Source: JAKPAM01 sp047601745
Lineage (GTDB): Bacteria; Pseudomonadota; Gammaproteobacteria; Burkholderiales; Burkholderiaceae_E
Assembly: GCA_047601745.1 (NCBI GenBank)
Contig: JASGIS010000001.1
Span: forward strand, 1,736,001-1,800,000
Direction: 5' to 3'
DNA: 64,000 nt
A program made the translations under genes and the position numbers. Positions 26,605 to 33,991 of this stretch are shown one piece after another (within the stretch, counting starts at the first letter, position 1; each line of letters opens with the position of its first letter). The notes beneath the pieces are model-generated. The model saw nothing but the letters and a program-made list of their open reading frames with translations, was not told the DNA's origin and made no database searches.

Positions 26605-26799
26605 ATGGTGAAGATCATCCTCGTCTGCGCCAGCGGCGCCATCCTATGCGAGAAGCGTGGAAGGGGCGCAGACGGGGCGCATCTACCGCATCGGCTGGTC
26701 GTGGGATACGTGATCGAACCTGCTGTAGCGGGTGATGTCGTGTTTGATCCGGTTTCGGTGCCGGAGTCTGCCGGAAGAAAAAGGGCGCCACCGGAGTGA
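26605..26799 (+). CDS. Possible small ORF, MVKIILVCASGA start (doubtful)
   Basis: A 64-codon frame starts at ATG 26605, five bases after AGAGGT, so initiation is plausible. The first 12 residues resemble the P-loop of PTS IIB domains (KIILVCASG), but the rest has no IIB features and runs into the terminator hairpin of the opposite gene. It may be a fragment or chance. Confidence 0.2.
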   Translation: MVKIILVCASGAILCEKRGRGADGAHLPHRLVVGYVIEPAVAGDVVFDPVSVPESAGRKRAPPE

Positions 26800-26804
26800 C
26801 GCCC
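26776..26804 (-). terminator. Rho-independent terminator of the 26835-27251 gene
   Basis: Read on the minus strand, GGGCGTCAC, loop TCCG and GTGGCGCCC form a nine-pair stem with one mismatch, followed by a T-rich run (TTTTTCTT). It lies 31 bp past the stop of the membrane-protein gene. About 45 bp including the stem match the porin terminator at 29085-29116. Confidence 0.7.
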
Positions 26805-26834
26805 CGTATCGAGCGTTGAGGCGGCCGCCGCGCG

Positions 26835-27251
26835 TCACGTCGATTTCACGGCGAGACCCGCTCCGGTCGACGTGCGCCGCCCGTGCCATTGCAGGATCGC
26901 CAGCGCGAACACGCTAAGCGCCTGCGTGCAAAGGTAAGCCTTGCCCAGAGTCGTGACCGGCAGGTCGAGATCGAACGCGAAGAGCAGGCATCCCAGGCCC
27001 CACGCGAGATTCGCCGCGATCACGGCGATCAGCAGCCCGGGCCGGATCGCGCGAGACCGCGACAGCATCAGCAGCAAGGCTGCATAAGCGATCAGGAACC
27101 AGCCGGTATCCAGAAGCAGCGCTGTGCCGAGGCCCAGCCATCGCGCCAGCAGTCCGGGTACGGCGAGCTGCAATACGCCTACTGCCGCGCAAGTGATCGC
27201 GTCGATGGTCAGGACGATGCGCAGGAATCGGGAAGAATGGTCGAATGGCAT
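26835..27251 (-). CDS. Small integral membrane protein, function unknown
   Basis: The 138-aa product has four hydrophobic segments: about residues 10-33 (VLTIDAITCAAVGVLQLAVPGLL), 42-62, 69-92 and 102-121. It has a short basic C-terminus. I do not recognise the family. ATG 27251 has GGAG seven bases upstream. The 5' end overlaps a 48-codon ORF in another frame (27209-27355), and the flanks are duplicated at 24.3 kb, where the gene itself is missing. A terminator follows directly. Confidence 0.65.
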   Translation of the reverse strand: MPFDHSSRFLRIVLTIDAITCAAVGVLQLAVPGLLARWLGLGTALLLDTGWFLIAYAALLLMLSRSRAIRPGLLIAVIAANLAWGLGCLLFAFDLDLPVTTLGKAYLCTQALSVFALAILQWHGRRTSTGAGLAVKST

Positions 27252-27355
27252 GACGAGTCTCCAAGATGAGGATCGGTCTGGCGCCCGAGAAAGCTTCGGA
27301 CGTGGATGCCAGCTTGGAACTCGAACGAAACGCCGTCGATTACCCGACGGGTCAT
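27209..27355 (-). CDS. 48-codon ORF upstream of and overlapping the membrane-protein gene (repeat copy 2)
   Basis: ATG 27355 to TGA 27209 encodes 48 residues and ends inside the membrane-protein gene in a different frame. Residues 5-20 (VIDGVSFEFQAGIHVR) are conserved with the 24.3-kb copy. It could be a translated leader that affects the downstream gene, or a relic of an older gene start. I do not recognise the sequence. Confidence 0.3.
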   Translation of the reverse strand: MTRRVIDGVSFEFQAGIHVRSFLGRQTDPHLGDSSCHSTILPDSCASS

Positions 27356-27375
27356 GCTTCGCCGCTTGGTACCGG
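27296..27375. repeat. Dispersed repeat copy 2, block B
   Basis: TTCGGACGTGGATGCCAGC and the following bases are identical to 24332-24361, then diverge to about 80% over roughly 50 bp. It is the upstream flank of the membrane-protein gene. Block A of the same pair is the 3' end of that gene near 26826-26850. Confidence 0.7.
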
Positions 27376-27411
27376 ATCGGCAGAATCCAAGGGGCGGTTA
27401 TCTCGATACCC

Positions 27412-28338
27412 TCATCGAGAGAGCACCACGCCACGCTGTGCCTCATAGGCTTGCATATTGGCCAGACTGACTCGAAGCAGCGGCGCGGATACTCCCGCCG
27501 CCCGCGCGCGATCCAGCATGTCGCCGATCACATGTTCGTGTTCGGTCCGGCCGTTGCGTGCCATGTCGCGAAACATGGATGCCGTTCCCTCCGAACCGCG
27601 ATCGGTCAGCGAGGAGCTCATCCGTGCCATCGCGTCGGGGCGCGGCGGGTAACCGCAGGCCGTGGCCGTTGCCGTGCATTCCGCCAGCATCTCGCGTATG
27701 ATCGCGTCGCCTTCGCCCGCGGCCAGAATCGCGCCGATGGGCGCGCGCATCAGCGTCGTCATGCCGGCGTAGGTGGCGAGGAACGTGAACTTCTCCCACA
27801 TCTCCTGCATGATGTCGTCGCTCAGGACGGGGGCGAATCCGCCACGTTCCACGACCGCGTGCAAGGCCTTGGCCGGCTCGATCTGTTCGGTCGTTCGCGC
27901 ACCGATGACGAAACGTTGCAAGGTGTTCAGATGCCGGATTTCTCCCGCCGCGTTCACGGTCACGCCGATGTGGCATAGCCCGCCCAGGACCCGTTCCCGG
28001 CCGAATCGGGCATCGAGAACATCGAACTGGCGAATGCCGTTGAGGAGCGGCACGATCATCGTCGACGGTCCGACCGCCGGCGCGATGGCCTCCATCGCCT
28101 CCTTCAGATCGTAAGCCTTGCAGGCCAGAAGCACGGCATCGAACGGCGAATCCACTGCCGTCAGCACCTCGACCGGTACGCGAAGATCACCCAGTGGGCT
28201 GGTGATGACCAATCCCTGCCGCGCAAGCGACTCGGCGCGCGATGGCCTGACCAGAAAGCGAACGTCGATCGCGGCTGCGGCCAGTCTTCCACCGAAATAC
28301 CCGCCGATGCCGCCGGCGCCCAATACCAGTATCCGCAT
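27412..28338 (-). CDS. 2-dehydropantoate 2-reductase family protein (ApbA/PanE-like)
   Basis: NADPH-dependent ketopantoate-reductase family protein of 308 aa. It has the nucleotide-binding motif LVLGAGGIGGYFGGRLA (residues about 4-20), the family segment LLACKAYDLKEAMEAI with its conserved Lys, PLLNGI, and EKFTFLATYAGMTTLMRAPIG in the C-terminal helical domain. ATG 28338 has AAGGAGGAG four bases upstream. Many genomes carry several PanE paralogs with other 2-oxo-acid substrates. The dedicated divergent XRE-cupin regulator suggests an inducible catabolic role rather than pantothenate synthesis. Confidence 0.87.
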   Translation of the reverse strand: MRILVLGAGGIGGYFGGRLAAAAIDVRFLVRPSRAESLARQGLVITSPLGDLRVPVEVLTAVDSPFDAVLLACKAYDLKEAMEAIAPAVGPSTMIVPLLNGIRQFDVLDARFGRERVLGGLCHIGVTVNAAGEIRHLNTLQRFVIGARTTEQIEPAKALHAVVERGGFAPVLSDDIMQEMWEKFTFLATYAGMTTLMRAPIGAILAAGEGDAIIREMLAECTATATACGYPPRPDAMARMSSSLTDRGSEGTASMFRDMARNGRTEHEHVIGDMLDRARAAGVSAPLLRVSLANMQAYEAQRGVVLSR

Positions 28339-28364
28339 GGCGCTCCTCCTTCGCTCCGAAACGA

Positions 28365-28380
28365 CTCTACTATAGTAGAG
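28365..28380. promoter_or_regulatory. Perfect 16-bp palindrome, probable operator
   Basis: CTCTACTATAGTAGAG is a perfect palindrome in the 123-bp gap between the panE-like gene and the divergent XRE-cupin regulator. It lies 27 bp upstream of the reductase start. Its dyad fits a dimeric HTH protein, most simply the adjacent regulator. Confidence 0.65.
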
Positions 28381-28461
28381 AACATCGGTAGCGCGAAGCA
28401 TCGGCTGGTTGCCGATAGACTCGGCGAGCGACGAACTGGAAAGGCGGGAAACGGAAAAGCG

Positions 28462-29064
28462 TTGGTGGAGCAGAAGAAATCATCGGACAAGAGCGGGCCG
28501 TCGCCGGCTGGTGAAGCCTATCTGGCGGGAAATCTTCGCCGCATGCGGCGGGATGCCGAGTTGACCTCGGACCAACTGGCTGAACTGTCAGGCGTCAGCC
28601 GCGCGATGATCTCGAAGATCGAACGCGGCGTTTCCGTACCGACCGCGACGGTGCTCGGCAAGCTTGCCGCCGCCCTGCGGGTCAGCCTTTCGCAGTTGCT
28701 GGGTCCGCCGCATCGACGAGCACCAAGCTTGATGAGGCTGAGCGAGCAATCGGTGTTCCGCGATCCCGAAACGGGCTTCGAGCGACGCTCGATCTCGCCG
28801 GTTTTCGAGGATGGCGCCGTCGATCTCGCCTTCAACGTCCTGCCTGCCAGGCGCTCGGTCCGTTTCCCCGCGCACCATGCGGGCGTGGAAGAGCATCTCG
28901 TCGTCCAGCAGGGCACGTTGATCGTGATGCTCGACGAGACGCCATTCAGCGTCTCGGCTGGAGACACCTTGTTCTACCCATCGAATTGCGTCCATGAGTT
29001 CCGCAATGAAACCGACGAGCCCGTGAGCTTTCTGATCGTCATCGACGATCGTTCCAAGCGATAG
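28462..29064 (+). CDS. XRE-family regulator with C-terminal cupin domain
   Basis: The 200-aa product has an N-terminal HTH_3 domain (LAGNLRRMRRDAELTSDQLAEL, SGVSRAMISKIERG; residues about 20-75). The C-terminal cupin_2 domain has HHAGVEEHLVVQQGTLIV and SAGDTLFYPSNCVHEFRN. This PuuR-like layout usually represses catabolic genes until a small ligand binds the cupin. The start is TTG 28462 or GTG 28465, with GGA a few bases upstream. It is divergent from the PanE-like reductase across a perfect palindrome, so it probably regulates that gene and itself. Confidence 0.88.
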   Translation: MVEQKKSSDKSGPSPAGEAYLAGNLRRMRRDAELTSDQLAELSGVSRAMISKIERGVSVPTATVLGKLAAALRVSLSQLLGPPHRRAPSLMRLSEQSVFRDPETGFERRSISPVFEDGAVDLAFNVLPARRSVRFPAHHAGVEEHLVVQQGTLIVMLDETPFSVSAGDTLFYPSNCVHEFRNETDEPVSFLIVIDDRSKR

Positions 29065-29084
29065 TCGGCGGTAGCCGGACGCAG

Positions 29085-29116
29085 AAAAAAAAGGGGCGTC
29101 ACCGGAGTGACGCCCC
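29085..29116 (-). terminator. Rho-independent terminator of the porin gene
   Basis: On the minus strand GGGGCGTCAC, loop TCCG and GTGACGCCCC form a perfect ten-pair stem followed by eight T. It lies about 110 bp beyond the porin stop. It also sits just after the XRE-cupin stop on the other strand, where the stem lacks a T tract. Confidence 0.85.
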
Positions 29117-29224
29117 GTATCGAGCGTGGAGGCTGCCGTCGCGCGACCCCGGAAGTCCGGGATCGCGCGCGAGATTCCCCGTCTTCTCGCGGACGGGCGC
29201 GGAGATCGCTGGGCGGGCGGCGGA

Positions 29225-30337
29225 TCAGAACGAGTGGCGGATGCCCAGGCCGACCGCGCGGACTTTCTGGCCCGGCGCACCGGCGGTGATAGACGTCGCG
29301 TTCGAGTACAGGCCGAAACCGGCGCCGTCGTCGTTGTCGGTCTGGGCCAGCGTCGCGTACAGGTTCGTGCGTTTGGACAGCGGATACGTGTACGCCAGCG
29401 CGAGGATCTTGGCCTTGCCCTCGACGCCGGCCGTGCCGCCGAGGCTGGCGTTGCGGCCCGCGTCCGCCGTCAGGCGCGTGAAGCCGGCCAGCAGTTCGCC
29501 GGCGCCGATGCGAAAGCCCAGGCCGATGTTCCAGGCGTCGAAGTTGCTGTCGTCGCCGGGGTTCTCCGAACGGCCCCAGCCGGCCAGCACGCGGCCGATG
29601 CCGAAGTTGTAGCCGGCGCCCACGCCGAACTGCTTCTGCGAAGCGGTGTCGCCGCTGGCCGGTACGGTGGCCACGCGAACCTGCTGGTAATAAGCGCTGG
29701 CCGTGATCGGGCCGCCCGTGTAGACGACCGACGCACCGTACAGGTTGCCTTGCGACTTCGGCGATTCGTAGCGCTCGCTGGTGCCGACGCTGGCACGCAC
29801 CACCAGGCCGCCCCAGCTCGGCGACGTGTAGTGGATCGCGTTGCTGGCGCGCGTCGTGAAGCCGCCGCTCTGCGCGAACGCGTACGACGTGCCGTAAAGG
29901 CCGAAGCCGAACACGTCGGCCGCCTGGCCGGCGAAGAACGCGGGCGTGTAGTCGCGGCCGAGCAGGATCGTGCCGAAGCCGCCGCCCAGGCCGACGACCG
30001 AGCGTCGGGCGAAGTTCAGGCCGCCGTTGGCCGCGCCGGTGCCGTCGTCGACGTTCCATGCGGCCTCGGCCGCGAAGATCGCCTTCAGGCCGCCGCCGAG
30101 GTCCTCGGTGCCGCGGATGCCGAAGCGGCTGGCCGATTGCACGCCGCTATGGACCTGGAACGAATTGCCCAGTGACACGCGGGCGGCAGGCGTGCCGGCC
30201 ATCGTGTAGTCGCCGCGGTCGACGACGGACACGCCGGCATCGGCGATGCCGTAGAGCTGAACGTTGGTTTGCGCCGAGGCGATCGTCGAGCCGAGCGCGG
30301 CCGCGATGGCGGCCGCCAGAGTGAGTGTGTTCTTCAA
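29225..30337 (-). CDS. Gram-negative porin (Burkholderiales OmpC-like, porin_4)
   Basis: Outer-membrane general diffusion porin of 370 aa. A signal peptide (LAAAIAAALGSTIASAQ) is followed by NVQLYGIADAGVSVV, the hallmark first strand of betaproteobacterial porins. Further features are SRFGIRGTEDLGGGLKAIF and the C-terminal VGLGIRHSF ending in Phe for BAM recognition. The start is TTG 30337 with AAGGA seven bases upstream; there is no in-frame ATG with equal support. A strong terminator follows. The upstream 277 bp hold its promoter and a GTCGTCG-rich low-complexity tract at about 30366-30480. Confidence 0.93.
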   Translation of the reverse strand: MKNTLTLAAAIAAALGSTIASAQTNVQLYGIADAGVSVVDRGDYTMAGTPAARVSLGNSFQVHSGVQSASRFGIRGTEDLGGGLKAIFAAEAAWNVDDGTGAANGGLNFARRSVVGLGGGFGTILLGRDYTPAFFAGQAADVFGFGLYGTSYAFAQSGGFTTRASNAIHYTSPSWGGLVVRASVGTSERYESPKSQGNLYGASVVYTGGPITASAYYQQVRVATVPASGDTASQKQFGVGAGYNFGIGRVLAGWGRSENPGDDSNFDAWNIGLGFRIGAGELLAGFTRLTADAGRNASLGGTAGVEGKAKILALAYTYPLSKRTNLYATLAQTDNDDGAGFGLYSNATSITAGAPGQKVRAVGLGIRHSF

Positions 30338-30344
30338 CGCGGTT

Positions 30345-30349
30345 TCCTT
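30345..30349 (-). promoter_or_regulatory. Shine-Dalgarno deciding the TTG start of the porin
   Basis: AAGGA on the minus strand is seven bases before TTG 30337, which begins the LKNTLTLAAA signal peptide. This fixes the start more firmly than any other codon nearby. Confidence 0.7.
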
Positions 30350-30614
30350 GCTGAGTCGTTGTCTACGGTTTCGTCGCCGAGGTCGTCGTCGGTGTTCCCC
30401 GTCGTCCGGCCGGCGGCTTCGTCGGCCTCGTCGTCGACGGCAGCTTCGACGTCGGGATCGAGGCCGGCGCGGCGCCGGGTCGGGGCGGCCCGACTGACTG
30501 CGGGCTGACGGCATGCTAGGAGGCCGGTGTGACGATCGTTTTACGGCGTGCGGCTTTTTTACGACAGGCCGGCGGCTCGGCCTATAGTGTCGTTTTCTCT
30601 ACGGAGCGCCCCTG

Positions 30615-31889
30615 ATGCCCGAGCCGAGCCCCGACGCCGCCGACAAACCCGAGGCCGCGCGCGCCCCGTCGGCGCCGCCGAGCGCGCTGGCCACCCGCGT
30701 GACCAGCGCCGGGCGCGTGTTCGACGACGCGATCCGGACCGCCAACCTGCCGGTGCACCGCGCGTCCACCGTGCTGTTCGATTCGCTCGCGCAGGCCGAG
30801 GTCGCCGGCCGCGACGCGACCGTCGGCATGCATCACGCGTCGTCGTACGGCACTGCCGGCACCGCGACGACGATGGCGCTGATGGACGCGCTGGCCGAGA
30901 TCGAAGGCGGCGGCCACGCGTGCCGCGCGGCGCTGATGCCCTCGGGCCTGGCCGCGATCACGACCGCGCTGTTCGCGTTCCTGAAGCCCGGCGATCACCT
31001 GCTGATGCCCGATGCCGTCTACGGGCCGGCGCGCACGTTCGCGACCGGCATGCTGGCGCGCTACGGCGTCGTGACGACGTTCTACGACGCCGGCGAGCCG
31101 CTCGAGCCCTTGCTGCGCGACACGACGCGCGTCATCTATCTGGAGAGCCCGGGCAGCTACACGTTCGAGATCCAGGACGTGCCGGCGATCTGCGCGCTGG
31201 CGCGCTCGCGCGGCATCATGACGATGATCGACAACGCGTGGGCGTCGCCGGTCTTCGCGCGGCCGTTCGACTGGGGCGTCGATGCGTCGATCCTGCCGCT
31301 GACCAAGTACTGGAGCGGGCATTCGGACGTGCTGATGGGCGCGGTCGTGATCCGCGACGCGCTGTGGCCGACGCTGTGGACCGCGGTGCGCCAGCTCGGC
31401 CTGTGCGTCGGCGGCGACGACGCGTGGCTGATCCTGCGCGGGTTGCGCACGGCCGAGGTGCGGATGCGCCAGCACGAGCGCTCGGCGCTGCAGATCGCGC
31501 AATGGCTGGCGCAGCGGCCCGAGGTGTCGCGCGTGCTGCATCCGGCGCTGCCCGGGTTTCCGTCGCACGCGCTGTGGAAGCGTGATTTCAACGGATCGAG
31601 CGGCCTGTTCTCGTTCGAGCTGGCGCCCGGCGTGCTGGCCGACGATCCGCCGCGCCGCGCCGCGCAACTGGCCGCGCTGTGCGAGGGACGCAGGCATTTC
31701 GGCATCGGCTATTCATGGGGCGGCTTCGAGAGCCTGATCATGCCGGCCAAGATCGCCGCGCTGCGTACCGCTCGCCCGTGGACCGGCGGGCAGTTGATCC
31801 GCGTGCACAGCGGCCTCGAATCGCCGCAGGACCTGATCGCCGATCTGGCTCAGGGACTGGAGGCGCTCACCGCGGCGATCGACCGTTGA
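30615..31889 (+). CDS. metC: Cystathionine beta-lyase family PLP enzyme
   Basis: Cys/Met-metabolism PLP enzyme (fold type I) of 424 aa. It has SSYGTAGTATTMALMDALAEIEGG, the PLP-contacting ALMPSGLAAITTAL and the Schiff-base lysine in LPLTKYWSGHSDVLMG (about residue 230). The C-terminal part has FGIGYSWGGFESLI and RVHSGLE, which match MetC-type lyases more than gamma-synthases. MetC converts cystathionine to homocysteine, pyruvate and ammonia. The first ~20 residues are a Pro/Ala-rich leader. GGAG lies eight bases before ATG 30615. Its 3' end overlaps the convergent dioxygenase gene by 23 bp. Confidence 0.87.
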   Translation: MPEPSPDAADKPEAARAPSAPPSALATRVTSAGRVFDDAIRTANLPVHRASTVLFDSLAQAEVAGRDATVGMHHASSYGTAGTATTMALMDALAEIEGGGHACRAALMPSGLAAITTALFAFLKPGDHLLMPDAVYGPARTFATGMLARYGVVTTFYDAGEPLEPLLRDTTRVIYLESPGSYTFEIQDVPAICALARSRGIMTMIDNAWASPVFARPFDWGVDASILPLTKYWSGHSDVLMGAVVIRDALWPTLWTAVRQLGLCVGGDDAWLILRGLRTAEVRMRQHERSALQIAQWLAQRPEVSRVLHPALPGFPSHALWKRDFNGSSGLFSFELAPGVLADDPPRRAAQLAALCEGRRHFGIGYSWGGFESLIMPAKIAALRTARPWTGGQLIRVHSGLESPQDLIADLAQGLEALTAAIDR

Positions 31890-32652
31890 TCTTGCCCAGT
31901 CCTTCGACCTTGTAGCCGAGCAAGGTCAGCAGCGTGTCCGACGCGCCTTCGAGGATCCGGGGATTCAGCGACAGGAACCAGTTCTCCTGGGCACGATAGA
32001 TCGGCCGCGTATACCAGCCGAACAGCGCGGCGCGGCTTTGGTCGCGGGTGCGATTCTCGCCGGTCCGGTGCCACAGGCGGCTTTCGAAGACGATCATCGT
32101 GCCGGCCGGCGCGACCGCGGGCAGCGAAGCGTCTTCGTCGCTGCCGGTCGGCGGACGATGATGGCGCTGGCTGCCCAGTACGAAGCGGGTCGCGCCGTTC
32201 TCGACCGTGAAGTCGTCGATGCACCAGGCGACGTTGCATCCTTGCGGATCCTTGGGCCAGGGCTCGGGCACGAAGATCTGGTCGGCATGCAGTACGCCGC
32301 CCTCGCAGCCCGGCATCGCGATATTGGCCGATTGATTGCCCAACAGCGCCGGCCAGCCCAGCACCGATCGGACCAGCCGTAGCGCGGCCGGGTTCTCGGC
32401 CAGATCCCCGAACAGCGGGTCGAGGCTCAGGGTGTTCCAGATCCGGTGGTTACCCTCGCCGTAGTCGAGGCGAAAGCCGCTGTGCGTGACGTTGCGCTGC
32501 GCGTCGAGTCGCGCGCAGCGATACAGGATCGCGCGCGCGTCGGCGATCTGCGCGTCGGACATGACGCCCGATACCAGGCAGATGCCGTGTTCGCGCAGAT
32601 CGCGTTCGGCTTGATCGAGGTCGGACGTGAGTGCCGGAAAACGCTGGGTCAT
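31867..32652 (-). CDS. PhyH-type Fe(II)/2-oxoglutarate dioxygenase (copy 1)
   Basis: Phytanoyl-CoA dioxygenase superfamily protein of 261 aa. The iron-binding facial triad is visible as His122 and Asp124 (LHADQIFV) plus His195 (RLWHRTGEN). Arg207 (SRAALFGWY) is a good candidate for 2-oxoglutarate binding. It presumably hydroxylates a small molecule or acyl chain in the cytoplasm. ATG 32652 has GGAG six bases upstream. It is the last gene of the leftward operon (ThDP lyase, PhyH copy 2, binding protein, this gene), 80 bp after the binding protein. It is clearly related to, but well diverged from, the second PhyH gene. Confidence 0.87.
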   Translation of the reverse strand: MTQRFPALTSDLDQAERDLREHGICLVSGVMSDAQIADARAILYRCARLDAQRNVTHSGFRLDYGEGNHRIWNTLSLDPLFGDLAENPAALRLVRSVLGWPALLGNQSANIAMPGCEGGVLHADQIFVPEPWPKDPQGCNVAWCIDDFTVENGATRFVLGSQRHHRPPTGSDEDASLPAVAPAGTMIVFESRLWHRTGENRTRDQSRAALFGWYTRPIYRAQENWFLSLNPRILEGASDTLLTLLGYKVEGLGKINGRSPR

Positions 32653-32732
32653 CAATGGCTCCGATGAATGCCGCCGGGGTCCGGGGCGAAGCCCGCTCGC
32701 GGGCGCCGGACCGATGAAGGACGCACGACCGC

Positions 32733-33938
32733 CTACCTGCCGAGCACGCCGCCGATCGGGTCGTAGGACTGGCCGTTGAACCGGATCGGCTGCATCTGCT
32801 CGATCGGGTAGAAGTCGTCGGGAGCGGTCTTGACCCGGATGCCCGGGTACAGCATCGGCAGCTCCAGATCGAGATCGGCGGCCTGCTTCATGATGTTCGC
32901 GCGGGTCAGGTCGTCGCCCGCCTTGCGCAGGACCTCTTCGGTGGCCCGCCCGATGGTGTAGCCGCCGGCATTGAGGAAGTCCGCGATGTCGCCGTTCGGG
33001 TAGTAGGTCTTCATGAACTTTTCGTAGCCCGCGAACTCCGGCGTGTCCTTCCAGCGCGGGTCCGTCGGATCGCGAATGAACGACGACGAGATGATGCCGA
33101 CCGATTTTTCCAGGCCCGCCACCCTGAGCACCGACGCGACCGAGTGCGAGCTGTACGGAATGTAGTGAACGGGCTTCCAGCCGCGTTCGTGGATGCGCTG
33201 GATCGCCATCGCCGTGAACTTGGGCGTCGACAGATCGATGAAGACGTCGGCGCCCGCGGACCAGATCATCGTCAGTTGACTGTCGATGGTCGGGTCGGTC
33301 GATTCATAAGTCTGCTGCGACACGATCAGCGACCCGGCCTTGTCGCCGAAGGTCTCCAGCACGCCTCGGAGCATGTCCTTGCCGAAGTCGTCATTCTGAT
33401 AGAGGATGCCGACCTTCGCGTCGGGCTTGGTTTGCAGAACGTGGGCGGCGTAGATGCCGCCTTCGGCCACCAGGCTGGGGTTGAAGCCCATGGTCCAGGG
33501 CGTGCGCCGGTAGTCCCCCCAACGCGGCGCGCCGGAGCCGACGAACAGATGCGGGACCTTCCTGGCGTTCATGTACTTGACGATGGCGGCATTGTTCGCC
33601 GTGCCGACCGGCGACAGCAGGAACAGCACTTCGTCCTGTTCGACGAGCTGACGGGCCGCCTCGACGGTCTTGGCGGGGTTGTACGCGTCGTCCAGCGAGA
33701 TGTACTTGATCTTCCTGCCGTTGATGCCGCCCTCGGCGTTGATCTTGTCGAAGTAAGCGGACAGCGCCCGCCCATAAGTGCCGAGCATCGATACCGGCCC
33801 CGAATAAGGGACGATGTTGCCGATCCGGATCTCGGTGTCGCTCGCGCCGGGATCATAGATCCCCTTCGCCAGCGCCGGTCCGGGTACGCCCGCCAGCAGC
33901 GACAGCGCGCCGAGCAGATTGCGACGGTCTCGATTCAA
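32733..33938 (-). CDS. ABC-type periplasmic binding protein (LivJ/peripla_BP_6 family)
   Basis: Substrate-binding protein of 401 aa from the branched-chain amino acid/amide group. The signal RDRRNLLGALSLLAGVPGPALA has a twin-arginine-like pair. The mature part begins GIYDPGASDTEIRIGNIVPYSGP and continues GTYGRALSAYFDKINAEGGINGRKI, the family signature. The start TTG 33938 has GGAG six bases upstream. No permease or ATPase genes are in the window, so the partners lie elsewhere or it works alone as a sensor. Being inside the dioxygenase/lyase operon, it most likely captures that pathway's substrate. Confidence 0.9.
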   Translation of the reverse strand: MNRDRRNLLGALSLLAGVPGPALAKGIYDPGASDTEIRIGNIVPYSGPVSMLGTYGRALSAYFDKINAEGGINGRKIKYISLDDAYNPAKTVEAARQLVEQDEVLFLLSPVGTANNAAIVKYMNARKVPHLFVGSGAPRWGDYRRTPWTMGFNPSLVAEGGIYAAHVLQTKPDAKVGILYQNDDFGKDMLRGVLETFGDKAGSLIVSQQTYESTDPTIDSQLTMIWSAGADVFIDLSTPKFTAMAIQRIHERGWKPVHYIPYSSHSVASVLRVAGLEKSVGIISSSFIRDPTDPRWKDTPEFAGYEKFMKTYYPNGDIADFLNAGGYTIGRATEEVLRKAGDDLTRANIMKQAADLDLELPMLYPGIRVKTAPDDFYPIEQMQPIRFNGQSYDPIGGVLGR

Positions 33939-33944
33939 TTTCTT

Positions 33945-33948
33945 CTCC
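33945..33948 (-). promoter_or_regulatory. Shine-Dalgarno deciding the TTG start of the binding protein
   Basis: GGAG is six bases before TTG 33938 on the minus strand. The TTG leads directly into the LNRDRRNLLG export signal. Confidence 0.65.
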
Positions 33949-33991
33949 GCTCCCGAGGGGCGTTCGATCGGGTGGTGGCGCGAGGTCTTCG

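Noticed and set aside
30357..30480. GTCGTCG-rich tract upstream of the porin considered as a coding or CRISPR-like repeat
   Set aside because: It is simple-sequence low complexity without regular spacers or unit length.
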